From an uncultured Flavobacteriia bacterium (lineage in GTDB: Bacteria; Bacteroidota; Bacteroidia; Flavobacteriales_D; Crocinitomicaceae), in contig CAISOQ010000246.1 of NCBI GenBank assembly GCA_903887095.1, positions 1-7,386 on the forward strand: a stretch of DNA of 7,386 nt. Reading direction: 5' to 3'. Under the pieces are notes generated by a model. That model searched no databases. It saw nothing but the letters and a program-made list of their open reading frames with translations, and had not been told where the DNA came from. The translations under genes and the position numbers were made by a program. Below are positions 1 to 6,007 of this stretch, in pieces (within the stretch, counting starts at the first letter, position 1; each line of letters starts with the position of its first letter).

Positions 1-1051
1 CTCTCTAAAAGCACTCAATGACTATTCAAATTATTTTGAAGTTGTTCGCGAATATTATTACCCATTCGAAAGTGAATTAAAAGCTGGAACAGCTGAAGTG
101 TATGAGCATGAAATACCAGGCGGACAGTATTCAAATCTTCTTCCTCAAGCAAGAGGATTGGGCTTGGAAGATAAATTCGAGACAATCAAAGAAAACTATG
201 TCGTTGTAAACGAATTATTTGGTGACATTGTAAAGGTAACACCGTCTTCAAAGGTTGTAGGCGACATGGCTCTTTTCATGACTTCCAATGACCTTTCTGC
301 CACGGATATTCTTGATAAAGGAGACACGCTCTCTTTTCCTGATTCTGTAAAACAACTGTTTAAAGGTGATCTTGGACAACCCTTTGGTGGATTTCCAAAA
401 GACATCCAAAAGATAATTTTGAAAGATATCCAACCTTATACAGAAAAGCCAAATGCTCATATCAAACCAGTTGATCTGGATGCTGAATTCAAACTTTTCA
501 AAAACAAATTTGATGAAAGTCTGACATTTGAAGATTACCTTTCCTATGTGATGTATCCGAAAGTATTTGAAGAATTCTATCAATTCAAAAAACACTTCGG
601 CCCAGTTGACAAGCTACCAACTCCAAGTTTTTATTTTTCAATGAAACCGAATGAAGAAATTCTTGTCAATTTGGAATCAGGCAAAAACTTGTTGATACGC
701 TTCCGTTACATGGGTGAACCAAACCAAGATGGAATGCGGGAAGTATTCTTCCAGATAAATGGTCAAACAAGAAATATTCTTGTCAAAGACCACTCCATCA
801 AAGTAGTGAAAGCCGCCAATTTGAAAATTTCAGGAGCAAAAGATGTGGGTGCACCACTTCAAGGTAAACTTGTTCAGATAGTCGCTACGGAAGGCGATGT
901 GATTAAGAAAGGACAGCCATTATTTGTGATTGAAGCCATGAAGATGGAATCAACAGTCAACTCACCAAAAGATGGTAAAATTCATAAAATCTTGCTCAAA
1001 GAAAATACAATGGTGGAGCAAGATGATTGCGTCATAGTCTTTGAAGATTAA
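1..1051 (+). CDS. pyc: Pyruvate carboxylase, C-terminal part (5' truncated by window edge)
   Basis: The reading frame is open from base 2 and has no start in the window, so the gene begins upstream. The 349 visible residues are about the last third of a family that is usually near 1150 residues. The enzyme carboxylates pyruvate to oxaloacetate with ATP, bicarbonate and biotin, refilling the TCA cycle in the cytoplasm. The visible protein starts in the end of the carboxyltransferase domain, with the signature GTAEVYEHEIPGGQYSNL at about residues 29-46. A PC-type connecting/tetramerisation region follows. A biotinyl-carrier domain covers about residues 277-349, with the motif EAMKMES; the biotinylated lysine is the AAG codon at 941-943 (visible residue 314). 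The protein ends with the BCCP fold, as expected for single-chain pyruvate carboxylase. The GTG at 98 is an internal valine codon, not a start. Oxaloacetate decarboxylase is unlikely, given the C-terminal BCCP and the PC-like linker. Seen: motifs and frame. Known: family function. Confidence 0.93.
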   Translation, partial: SLKALNDYSNYFEVVREYYYPFESELKAGTAEVYEHEIPGGQYSNLLPQARGLGLEDKFETIKENYVVVNELFGDIVKVTPSSKVVGDMALFMTSNDLSATDILDKGDTLSFPDSVKQLFKGDLGQPFGGFPKDIQKIILKDIQPYTEKPNAHIKPVDLDAEFKLFKNKFDESLTFEDYLSYVMYPKVFEEFYQFKKHFGPVDKLPTPSFYFSMKPNEEILVNLESGKNLLIRFRYMGEPNQDGMREVFFQINGQTRNILVKDHSIKVVKAANLKISGAKDVGAPLQGKLVQIVATEGDVIKKGQPLFVIEAMKMESTVNSPKDGKIHKILLKENTMVEQDDCVIVFED

Positions 1052-1052
1052 G

Positions 1053-1083
1053 AATAAGCCGAGGATTTTCTTCGGCTTATTTT
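1053..1083. terminator. Hairpin terminator between convergent genes
   Basis: A perfect 10-bp inverted repeat pairs AATAAGCCGA (1053-1062) with TCGGCTTATT (1072-1081) around a 9-base loop. On the plus strand the stem runs into TTATTTTG, a short T tract, so it fits an intrinsic terminator for the carboxylase gene, whose stop is at 1049-1051. The stem also contains the stop codon of the minus-strand gene (TAA, complement of 1077-1079). It could therefore stop transcription from both sides, but the minus-strand side lacks a clear T run. Confidence 0.8.
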
Positions 1084-2483
1084 GTATTGTGCTGATTCCC
1101 TAAAAGATCCAGAATAGTCTTCACCGGACTGAAAACGGGCGAAGGCAACTCAACAAAGATGGTGTTCCAATGTGCCATGCTGCCATTCCACAGACCTGGC
1201 AATTCCATGTATTTGATTTTTTTTCCGTGCTGGGTTTTATTGACAATAAAATATTTTGAAGCATCCTTGAAATCATTTAAATCGAACTTTTCATCTTCCA
1301 TTGAAAGCGGACAAACTGCCATAATCACAGGATTGAAATGGGTACTTTGAACCATTAATCGGAATTGTTCACCCGTAGTTGAAATCTGAGCCTTCTCAAC
1401 AATTTGCTTACTTATTTTACCATTTTCCTTGACCCAGAAAGGCCCTCCACCCGGCTGGCCTTCGTTCTTCACCATTCCGCAAACGCGAAGCGGCCGATTC
1501 AGAATAGCTCGAATCTCATCCGAACTCAGTTGATCCGTCAGATCTGTATCAGAAAAAACTTGATAAGTTTCATTCAACTCTTTCAATCCTTCGGCGTTTG
1601 GCTCTCGAAACAGCTTTTTGGCCTGTTTACGAAACTCGAGCAAGATGCCACCAAGCATTTGCCATGCTTCAACAGACATCTCACTTTTTGAGAAATGCTG
1701 AACATTGTCAATGTTCTTAACAAAAATCAATTCCTCGCTTATGGTATTTAAATTGGCTAAAAGTGCCCCATGTCCTGCAGGGCGAGTTACTGCGTTGCCC
1801 TTATCATCCTTGAGGATTGATTGATCTTCTAAAAATGCATACGAATCGGTTTCTTTTGATTGTTCAGAAAAGGAAACATCAAAGTTTTGACCAAACATTC
1901 CCTCTACAAACGAAATGCTTTTTTTGATTTGATCGTTGTAAGCGCTTTGAATCGTAAAGTGAAATTTAGTTTCTTCCACTTCTAGCTTTGCACCTTGAAG
2001 TAACTGTTCTTGAAAAGGATTTAAGACAAAAGGATCTGCAGTATGAAAAGGAACCAAACCCTTCGGTAACGAGCTAAAATTCATTCCATCTTTGTCTAAT
2101 AAATAGGCAACCAAATCCTCAATTCGGACTTCATCCTTAATTATTGACCTTCTAAATGACAAAGGCAAATACTTGAAAAAAGCAAAATCCTCAATTGAAT
2201 TGATGAAGCGTTCCGCTTGTGCCCTGTTATCATCGTTTGGCGTTTTCAAGAATTCATAGAGGAACTGAAACATGCGCGATCCTGCTCCTGAAGCCGGAAT
2301 AAAGAATGTTAATTTCTTTGATTCTGTTTTAAATTCTCTGACATATTGTTCTTTTTGTTGCACAGAAGGCCTGTAGATTCCCTCCCCTATTTTGCAAGGT
2401 GCTACTAGTTCCAACGCAGGATTTTCTGCAAAAACTTTCTCTCTTTGAACAGCAATTGTGGTTTCAGTGGTAAGTTCAGTCAT
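1077..2483 (-). CDS. DUF4301 family protein, nucleotidyltransferase-like
   Basis: This 468-residue protein matches my memory of the DUF4301 family of Bacteroidota, and its length is close to the family norm. Visible signatures in order are: a P-loop-like FIPASGAGSRMF (61-72), RPAGHGALLANLN (234-246), KNIDN (256-260), RVCGMVKNEGQPGGGPFWV (333-351) and LPGLWNGSMAHWNTIFVELP (428-447). The G-rich N-terminal motif followed by RP-GHGAL resembles sugar-nucleotide pyrophosphorylases. A nucleotidyltransferase role is an inference; I know of no established reaction. No signal peptide or membrane segment is seen, so it is probably cytoplasmic. The frame stays open upstream to 2642, but those codons lie inside the divergent methyltransferase gene and read as unrelated sequence. 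The ATG at 2483 begins the family-like sequence and leaves room for a promoter. The nearest upstream gene is divergent, so this appears to be a single-gene transcript. Confidence 0.85.
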   Translation of the reverse strand: MTELTTETTIAVQREKVFAENPALELVAPCKIGEGIYRPSVQQKEQYVREFKTESKKLTFFIPASGAGSRMFQFLYEFLKTPNDDNRAQAERFINSIEDFAFFKYLPLSFRRSIIKDEVRIEDLVAYLLDKDGMNFSSLPKGLVPFHTADPFVLNPFQEQLLQGAKLEVEETKFHFTIQSAYNDQIKKSISFVEGMFGQNFDVSFSEQSKETDSYAFLEDQSILKDDKGNAVTRPAGHGALLANLNTISEELIFVKNIDNVQHFSKSEMSVEAWQMLGGILLEFRKQAKKLFREPNAEGLKELNETYQVFSDTDLTDQLSSDEIRAILNRPLRVCGMVKNEGQPGGGPFWVKENGKISKQIVEKAQISTTGEQFRLMVQSTHFNPVIMAVCPLSMEDEKFDLNDFKDASKYFIVNKTQHGKKIKYMELPGLWNGSMAHWNTIFVELPSPVFSPVKTILDLLGNQHNTK

Positions 2484-2522
2484 GTTTGGTAAGAGATTCT
2501 TTACTTTTGTCAAGTGAAAATT
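2484..2522. promoter_or_regulatory. Short divergent promoter region
   Basis: These 39 bases separate the start codons of the DUF4301 gene (leftward) and the methyltransferase gene (rightward). On the plus strand TACTTTTG (2502-2509) fits the Bacteroidota -7 consensus TAnnTTTG exactly. The only upstream TTTG (2485-2488) is 13 bases away, shorter than the usual 19 or so. On the minus strand TAATTTTC (2523-2516) is a 7/8 match that would serve the other gene. No Shine-Dalgarno site is obvious on either side, which is usual in this phylum. Assignment is by pattern only. Confidence 0.4.
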
Positions 2523-3278
2523 ATGCTCGAATATATAAAATATCGATGGAATGCCAAGGGAAGACACGGCACACATTCTCCTTTTGTCTATCGTTTGGTC
2601 GATGAATGTTTCCAAATAAAACCGACTGAAGCATTTGAGCAAATTCGTCAGAACCTTTTTCGCGAATTCCGGAAAAATGAAAAATCAATTGCAGTAACAG
2701 ACTTAGGAGCCGGTTCGAAGAAAATGAGTTCACAACGAAAAGTTTCTTCCATCTTCAAAAACAGTTCTTCCAAAGGCAAGTATGCAGATCTGCTTTATCA
2801 ACTCTCGCACTTCACTTCGCCCCAACACATTTTGGAAATGGGAACTTCTCTGGGTGTTGGTACCATGCATATGCATTTCGGTTATCCTCAAGCAGAAATA
2901 GACACAGTTGAAGGTTGCGCAAAAACAATGGAAGTGGCGAAAGAAAATTTCAAAGGAGATGCTGAAAAAGTGCATTTCATTCAAAGTGACTTCAACTCCT
3001 TTTTCAATGATTCTCCTCGCAAGAAATATGATCTTGTTTTTGTGGACGGTCACCATGATGGCGAAGCGCTAATGCGTTACCTGGAGCTTTTAACCGATCG
3101 GATTCACGAGGAAACAATTATCATTCTGGACGATATTCGATGGAGCGATTCAATGTATGATGCTTGGAAAAAAATTATGAATAATCCGAAGTACCATTTA
3201 AGCATCGATCTTTTCAGAATGGGGATCATTTCTTTAAGACCAGGGCAAGAGAAAGAACACTTTACAATTAAACTCTAA
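2523..3278 (+). CDS. Class I SAM-dependent methyltransferase
   Basis: This 251-residue protein opens with an N-terminal segment carrying HGTHSPFVY (15-23), a motif I associate with a Bacteroidota methyltransferase family, followed by TDLGAGS (59-65). The Rossmann core shows motif I ILEMGTSLGVGT (103-114), the acidic end of strand 2 in DTVEG (127-131), QSDF (154-157) before motif IV, and YDLVFVDGHHDG (169-180). It continues with ILDDIRWS (201-208). The VDG-H-H and LDD-R acidic residues resemble the metal-dependent O-methyltransferase type, but the substrate cannot be told from the sequence. No membrane segment is seen, so it is probably cytoplasmic. I chose the ATG at 2523. An in-frame GTG at 2514 would add three residues (V/M-K-I) but sits about where transcription would start from the candidate -7 box. 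It is divergent from the DUF4301 gene and convergent with the anti-sigma gene, overlapping it by 4 bp, so no operon partner is visible. Confidence 0.87.
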   Translation: MLEYIKYRWNAKGRHGTHSPFVYRLVDECFQIKPTEAFEQIRQNLFREFRKNEKSIAVTDLGAGSKKMSSQRKVSSIFKNSSSKGKYADLLYQLSHFTSPQHILEMGTSLGVGTMHMHFGYPQAEIDTVEGCAKTMEVAKENFKGDAEKVHFIQSDFNSFFNDSPRKKYDLVFVDGHHDGEALMRYLELLTDRIHEETIIILDDIRWSDSMYDAWKKIMNNPKYHLSIDLFRMGIISLRPGQEKEHFTIKL

Positions 3279-4033
3279 AACGCCACCGTAATTAGGTCTA
3301 ACAATTCCGGCTTGTCCTTGGCAGAAAGCGAATATTTCACAGGCACACCGTTGTAAACTCCATCTGGGTGACTAAACGCCTCACTTTTGGTAGCTATGCG
3401 CATTGCAGGAGCTTCTTCCACCATCATTGCAGCTGCAACAGGTTCATCCATGACCTCCGAAAAACTCATTTCAGCTGAATTGCTGAAGGAAGCAGTTGAT
3501 TCGATTTGTTCAGAAGGAATATCCACACTGGCCTGTAGAAGAGGAGCCGCTTCTTCCCTATCCAACTTTACTTCCTGCTCTTTCTTTGTTTCCTTGATTT
3601 TCTTTTGCACTGGCGCTCGTTCATTTTTAGCACTGATCGACCCTTCATTTTTTTGTGTTGGAGCTGAAATTCTATTGTCAAACAAATATGGAAAGGCAAT
3701 TAAAATCACACAAAGAATGGCTGCAACTTGCATCAATGGCCTGCGGTAAAAAACTTGTTCTGCAGGATTGATCACTGCCATTACCGCGCCATACCAATTA
3801 GAAGAAATTGCTTTTGGATGGCGCTGCATAAAAAGCGCATCCAACGAATCTTTTGTCGCAGCAGTTGGTTCAAACTGATTATCTATGCGTATTCCTTCAG
3901 TTAAATGAATAACCGAAGCCATCTGCTCAAATTCTTTTTCCGAAGTGCACCATTCAGCGATCGAATTCCTTTCTTCGGTAGTTAATTCCGAAAATGTCTT
4001 CTTAAAAATATGTTCTGTAAAATCCTCCCTCAT
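3275..4033 (-). CDS. Probable anti-sigma factor, single-pass membrane protein
   Basis: This 252-residue protein is encoded directly after an ECF sigma gene, 2 bp from its stop, so the two are probably translated together. Residues 1-75 form a charged, mostly helical cytoplasmic domain with FSELTTEERNSIAEWCTSEKEFEQM (14-38). I read this as similar to N-termini of anti-sigma proteins in Bacteroidota. One membrane segment lies at about 100-117 (MQVAAILCVILIAFPYLF) after a basic RRPL, predicting cytoplasmic N-terminus and periplasmic C-terminus. The periplasmic part is a K/E-rich stretch (about 127-165), then a low-complexity A/E/M/S region, and a more conserved-looking end, GVYNGVPVKYS...LLDLITVAF (225-252). 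The zinc H-x3-C-x2-C motif of ZAS anti-sigma factors is absent. Binding to the sigma factor and release by an envelope signal are inferred from topology and neighbourhood. It could also be an accessory membrane subunit rather than the direct sigma inhibitor. The gene ends in a 4-bp overlap with the oppositely oriented methyltransferase. Confidence 0.72.
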   Translation of the reverse strand: MREDFTEHIFKKTFSELTTEERNSIAEWCTSEKEFEQMASVIHLTEGIRIDNQFEPTAATKDSLDALFMQRHPKAISSNWYGAVMAVINPAEQVFYRRPLMQVAAILCVILIAFPYLFDNRISAPTQKNEGSISAKNERAPVQKKIKETKKEQEVKLDREEAAPLLQASVDIPSEQIESTASFSNSAEMSFSEVMDEPVAAAMMVEEAPAMRIATKSEAFSHPDGVYNGVPVKYSLSAKDKPELLDLITVAF

Positions 4034-4035
4034 GA

Positions 4036-4626
4036 CTATCTGTTTTCTATCGGATTAAATTCTTTTAAACCTTCGGCCAGGTATTTAATTGCGTAAAAGA
4101 TGCGCGATTTGATTGTCCCCTCATTCGCACCTAATACATCTGCAATCTCTTTGATGGATAAACCATCTATGTGTCTCAATGTAAATGCTTCCCTGTGTTT
4201 TTCGTCTAATTCTGCAAGTTTCTGTGAAAACGCATCCTGAAAAAACTGGTCTTGCACCTCATTCATCACATTGACTGAATGGTCGCTTAACGCATAATGA
4301 TTGTCCAACCCATTCGACATACCTTTTCGAACTTCTTGTTTTTTGTATTCATTCTTGCACATGTTATTGGCTACAGAAAACACCCATGTTTTAAAAGATC
4401 GCGATGGATCAAAGTAATCGGGTTTGTGCACAATTTTAGCGAATAAATCATGTAAGAAATCTTCAGATTTCTCTTTGTCGCGCCACAACATGCGCATGAA
4501 ATAACTTTTCAATGGCTTTGCGTAGCGGCGATACAATTCATCAAAAGCGCGCTTGTCACCCGATGCAATGGCTTGCATAAGCAATTCGTCAGACATGGTC
4601 GTATGTTGCGCTTTGAACAACCTCAT
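4036..4626 (-). CDS. RNA polymerase sigma factor, ECF (sigma-70 family)
   Basis: This 196-residue protein has the ECF layout of only regions 2 and 4. Sigma region 2 spans about 24-95, with AFDELYRRYAKPL, EDFLHDLFAKIV and the SFKTWVFSVANNMCKNEYKK segment that contacts the -10 element and melts DNA. Sigma region 4 spans about 135-187, with LDEKHREAFTLRHIDGLSIKEIADVLGANEGTIKSRIFYAIKYL, including the helix-turn-helix that reads the -35 element. The frame extends upstream to 4671. I chose the ATG at 4626 because it overlaps the stop of the preceding lipoprotein gene as TGATG, a common translational-coupling arrangement. An internal ATG at 4596 (MSDELL) is the alternative start, and the ten residues before it are unlike core ECF sequence. 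It is the middle gene of the operon, with the probable anti-sigma gene immediately downstream. Target genes are unknown, but self-regulation of the operon is a reasonable inference. Confidence 0.93.
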   Translation of the reverse strand: MRLFKAQHTTMSDELLMQAIASGDKRAFDELYRRYAKPLKSYFMRMLWRDKEKSEDFLHDLFAKIVHKPDYFDPSRSFKTWVFSVANNMCKNEYKKQEVRKGMSNGLDNHYALSDHSVNVMNEVQDQFFQDAFSQKLAELDEKHREAFTLRHIDGLSIKEIADVLGANEGTIKSRIFYAIKYLAEGLKEFNPIENR

Positions 4627-5837
4627 CAATTGGCTCCCTTCAATTTTTGTACCTGTTCGTATTTGTTGCACTGTACTGCAATGCTGTCAATCCATTTATC
4701 AATTTCAGAAAGATTCTCTGGCTGATTGTTTGCAAGGTATACACCGCGCAATTGAAACAGCATTGGAAGGTAATTCGCATTCAACGCTTTCGTTTGTTGC
4801 AAAGCAGGTTGATTCAGTGATTTACGCTGAAGTTCCTTGTTCCACAATAACTCATTGCGGTAAAAATTCGAATACTCTTTCTCCAGGCTGTAGTCAAAAA
4901 CAAGGCCAGAAGGAAAAAGACGCGCATGGACATCCTTAACGTATTCCTTTGGAACCGTCATTGATACAGCAAGGTTCTTACTGGCATTCAGTTCTAAAAA
5001 GTTTTGAAAATACTTGACATCAACGAATGTTTCTTTTGAAATTTTATACCCACCAGTCATTAATCTGGAGCGATAGGATTGACTTTGCAATAAATCAAGA
5101 GAGATGATGGAAACATCCGCACGCACCCCTTTTTTCACTTGTAAATAAACCAACGGAAACGTATCATCAAAACCATGTGTAATTAATGTCCCATTTGCCT
5201 TAACCGACAACAACAGATCTTCCGCATAATTCAACAACTCATTGCTGAATCGATTTCTATCGATAAGTTTTTGAATGTAGATTTCTGCATTTTTAGTGTC
5301 GTCTTTTATGATGTAATAAGCAGCCATATGGAGCTGAACATCCACGTTGGAAGGATTTAATTTTTCAGCTGTTTTCAAGTATTCTATGCGCGATAGATCA
5401 TAGTTTCCAGAGAGGTAGTTGTACAAATGGTACTCAAAAGATGCTGGTGCACTTTTCGCTAATAATTGAACGTTTTCATCCATTAGTTGCTGTTGTGCAG
5501 ACGATGGCGTTCGCTGTGTTCGCTGTGTATTTACCTGTTGGTAGGTTTGATTGAAATTCATCCGCACTTCTTCCATTTGATTACTCGCTTCAACCTTTGA
5601 ACTTTCTATCGATTTTGACATTGCAGCAGGCTGTGCAGCTCGTTGTCCTTCTGAATCTTTGAGAGAATTATCTGTTTCCTGTCTGATTTGAATATCCTGT
5701 TGGATAAAGCTCATTGTATCCGCTGCAGCAGCATGCGTGGTTGACTCAGTAGAATTTCTCTCTGCTTTTCCTATCCACCTGCAACCAGCGGTAAACGAAA
5801 GTGTTATAAGTAATATGCAATAAACCTTCAACTTCAT
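4626..5837 (-). CDS. Predicted lipoprotein with TPR-like region and DUF2723-tail-like domain
   Basis: I do not recognise this 403-residue protein as a named family. It starts with a lipoprotein signal peptide (hydrophobic 5-15, lipobox TAG-C with acylated Cys19). The -3 position is Thr rather than Leu, so the call is good but not certain. Residues 20-130 are low-complexity Q/S/T/A-rich linker, with a repeated TQR. Residues 133-195 look like TPR helices (FEYHLYNYLSGNYDLSRIEYLKTAEKLNPSNVDVQLHMAAYYIIKDDTKNAEIYIQKLI). Residues 215-259 (NGTLITHGFDDTFPLVYLQ..GVRADVSIISLDLL..SYRSRL) closely resemble the G-DNDTFPLWY-Q...GVR-DV---NLSLL motif in the C-terminal soluble part of Bacteroidota DUF2723 membrane proteins. 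A final helical stretch (353-389) also fits that tail. The ten or so membrane helices of DUF2723 proteins are absent. As first gene of the sigma/anti-sigma operon it may sense the envelope or act on the anti-sigma. That role is inference. Confidence 0.75.
   Translation of the reverse strand: MKLKVYCILLITLSFTAGCRWIGKAERNSTESTTHAAAADTMSFIQQDIQIRQETDNSLKDSEGQRAAQPAAMSKSIESSKVEASNQMEEVRMNFNQTYQQVNTQRTQRTPSSAQQQLMDENVQLLAKSAPASFEYHLYNYLSGNYDLSRIEYLKTAEKLNPSNVDVQLHMAAYYIIKDDTKNAEIYIQKLIDRNRFSNELLNYAEDLLLSVKANGTLITHGFDDTFPLVYLQVKKGVRADVSIISLDLLQSQSYRSRLMTGGYKISKETFVDVKYFQNFLELNASKNLAVSMTVPKEYVKDVHARLFPSGLVFDYSLEKEYSNFYRNELLWNKELQRKSLNQPALQQTKALNANYLPMLFQLRGVYLANNQPENLSEIDKWIDSIAVQCNKYEQVQKLKGAN
5509..5526. 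repeat. 9-bp tandem duplication inside the lipoprotein linker
   Basis: GTTCGCTGT occurs twice head to tail (5509-5517 and 5518-5526), followed by a partial third copy (GT). On the coding strand it gives the TQRTQRT stretch (residues 104-110) of the low-complexity linker. The unit is a multiple of three, so copy-number change would keep the frame. It is probably a slippage product rather than a functional element. Confidence 0.7.
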
Positions 5838-6007
5838 GAATTCAGCAATTTTTAGAACGATACAACTGAACTTTTAATCGGTTCACTAAAAGTACGAATG
5901 ATTCTTATTACGATAGGTATGGCATCAATTTATTGATGTTTTGAACATTTCAAAGATTTTGAACTTTTCGAACTTTTGCTTATATTCAAGTAAGTAAAAC
6001 CTAACCA
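5838..6007. promoter_or_regulatory. Divergent intergenic region between lipoprotein operon and recombinase
   Basis: These 170 bases separate two start codons facing outward and must hold both promoters. Toward the recombinase, AACTTTTG (5971-5978) is a 7/8 match to the Bacteroidota -7 box TAnnTTTG, with TTTC (5948-5951) 19 bases upstream as a weak -33 element. Toward the operon, the minus strand reads GAAC (5884-5881), a 20-base gap, then TCGTT (5860-5856), 18 bases before the start codon. That loosely resembles an ECF-type GAAC/TCGTT promoter and might be used by the sigma factor encoded in the operon. GAACTTTT occurs three times on the plus strand, starting at 5868, 5961 and 5970. No small gene is seen here. 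Confidence 0.5.
5923..5954. repeat. Two adjacent dyads, candidate operator
   Basis: CATCAAT (5923-5929) and ATTGATG (5932-5938) form a 7-bp inverted repeat around TT. One base further on, TTTGAA (5940-5945) and TTCAAA (5949-5954) form a 6-bp inverted repeat around CAT. The pair covers 32 bases just upstream of the candidate recombinase promoter. The short spacers suit dimeric regulators better than terminators. Chance occurrence in AT-rich DNA is possible. Confidence 0.4.

Noticed and set aside
98..100. GTG start for the carboxylase fragment
   Set aside because: The frame is open upstream and encodes typical carboxyltransferase sequence, so the gene is cut by the window edge.
2514..2516. GTG start for the methyltransferase
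   Set aside because: It adds only three residues, and the ATG at 2523 fits the family better. It remains possible.
2484..2642. N-terminal extension of the DUF4301 protein to 521 residues
   Set aside because: The added 53 codons lie inside the divergent methyltransferase gene and do not resemble the family. The ATG at 2483 begins the family-like sequence.
3387..3749. Plus-strand 120-codon frame opposite the anti-sigma gene
   Set aside because: It is a shadow of the anti-sigma gene, without recognisable domains or its own regulatory context.
4627..4671. Longer sigma factor starting at 4671
   Set aside because: The extension lies in the lipoprotein coding region. The TGATG overlap at 4628-4624 is the natural start.
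4553..4939. Plus-strand 128-codon frame across the sigma/lipoprotein junction
   Set aside because: It runs antisense to two well-supported genes, and its sequence shows no domain.
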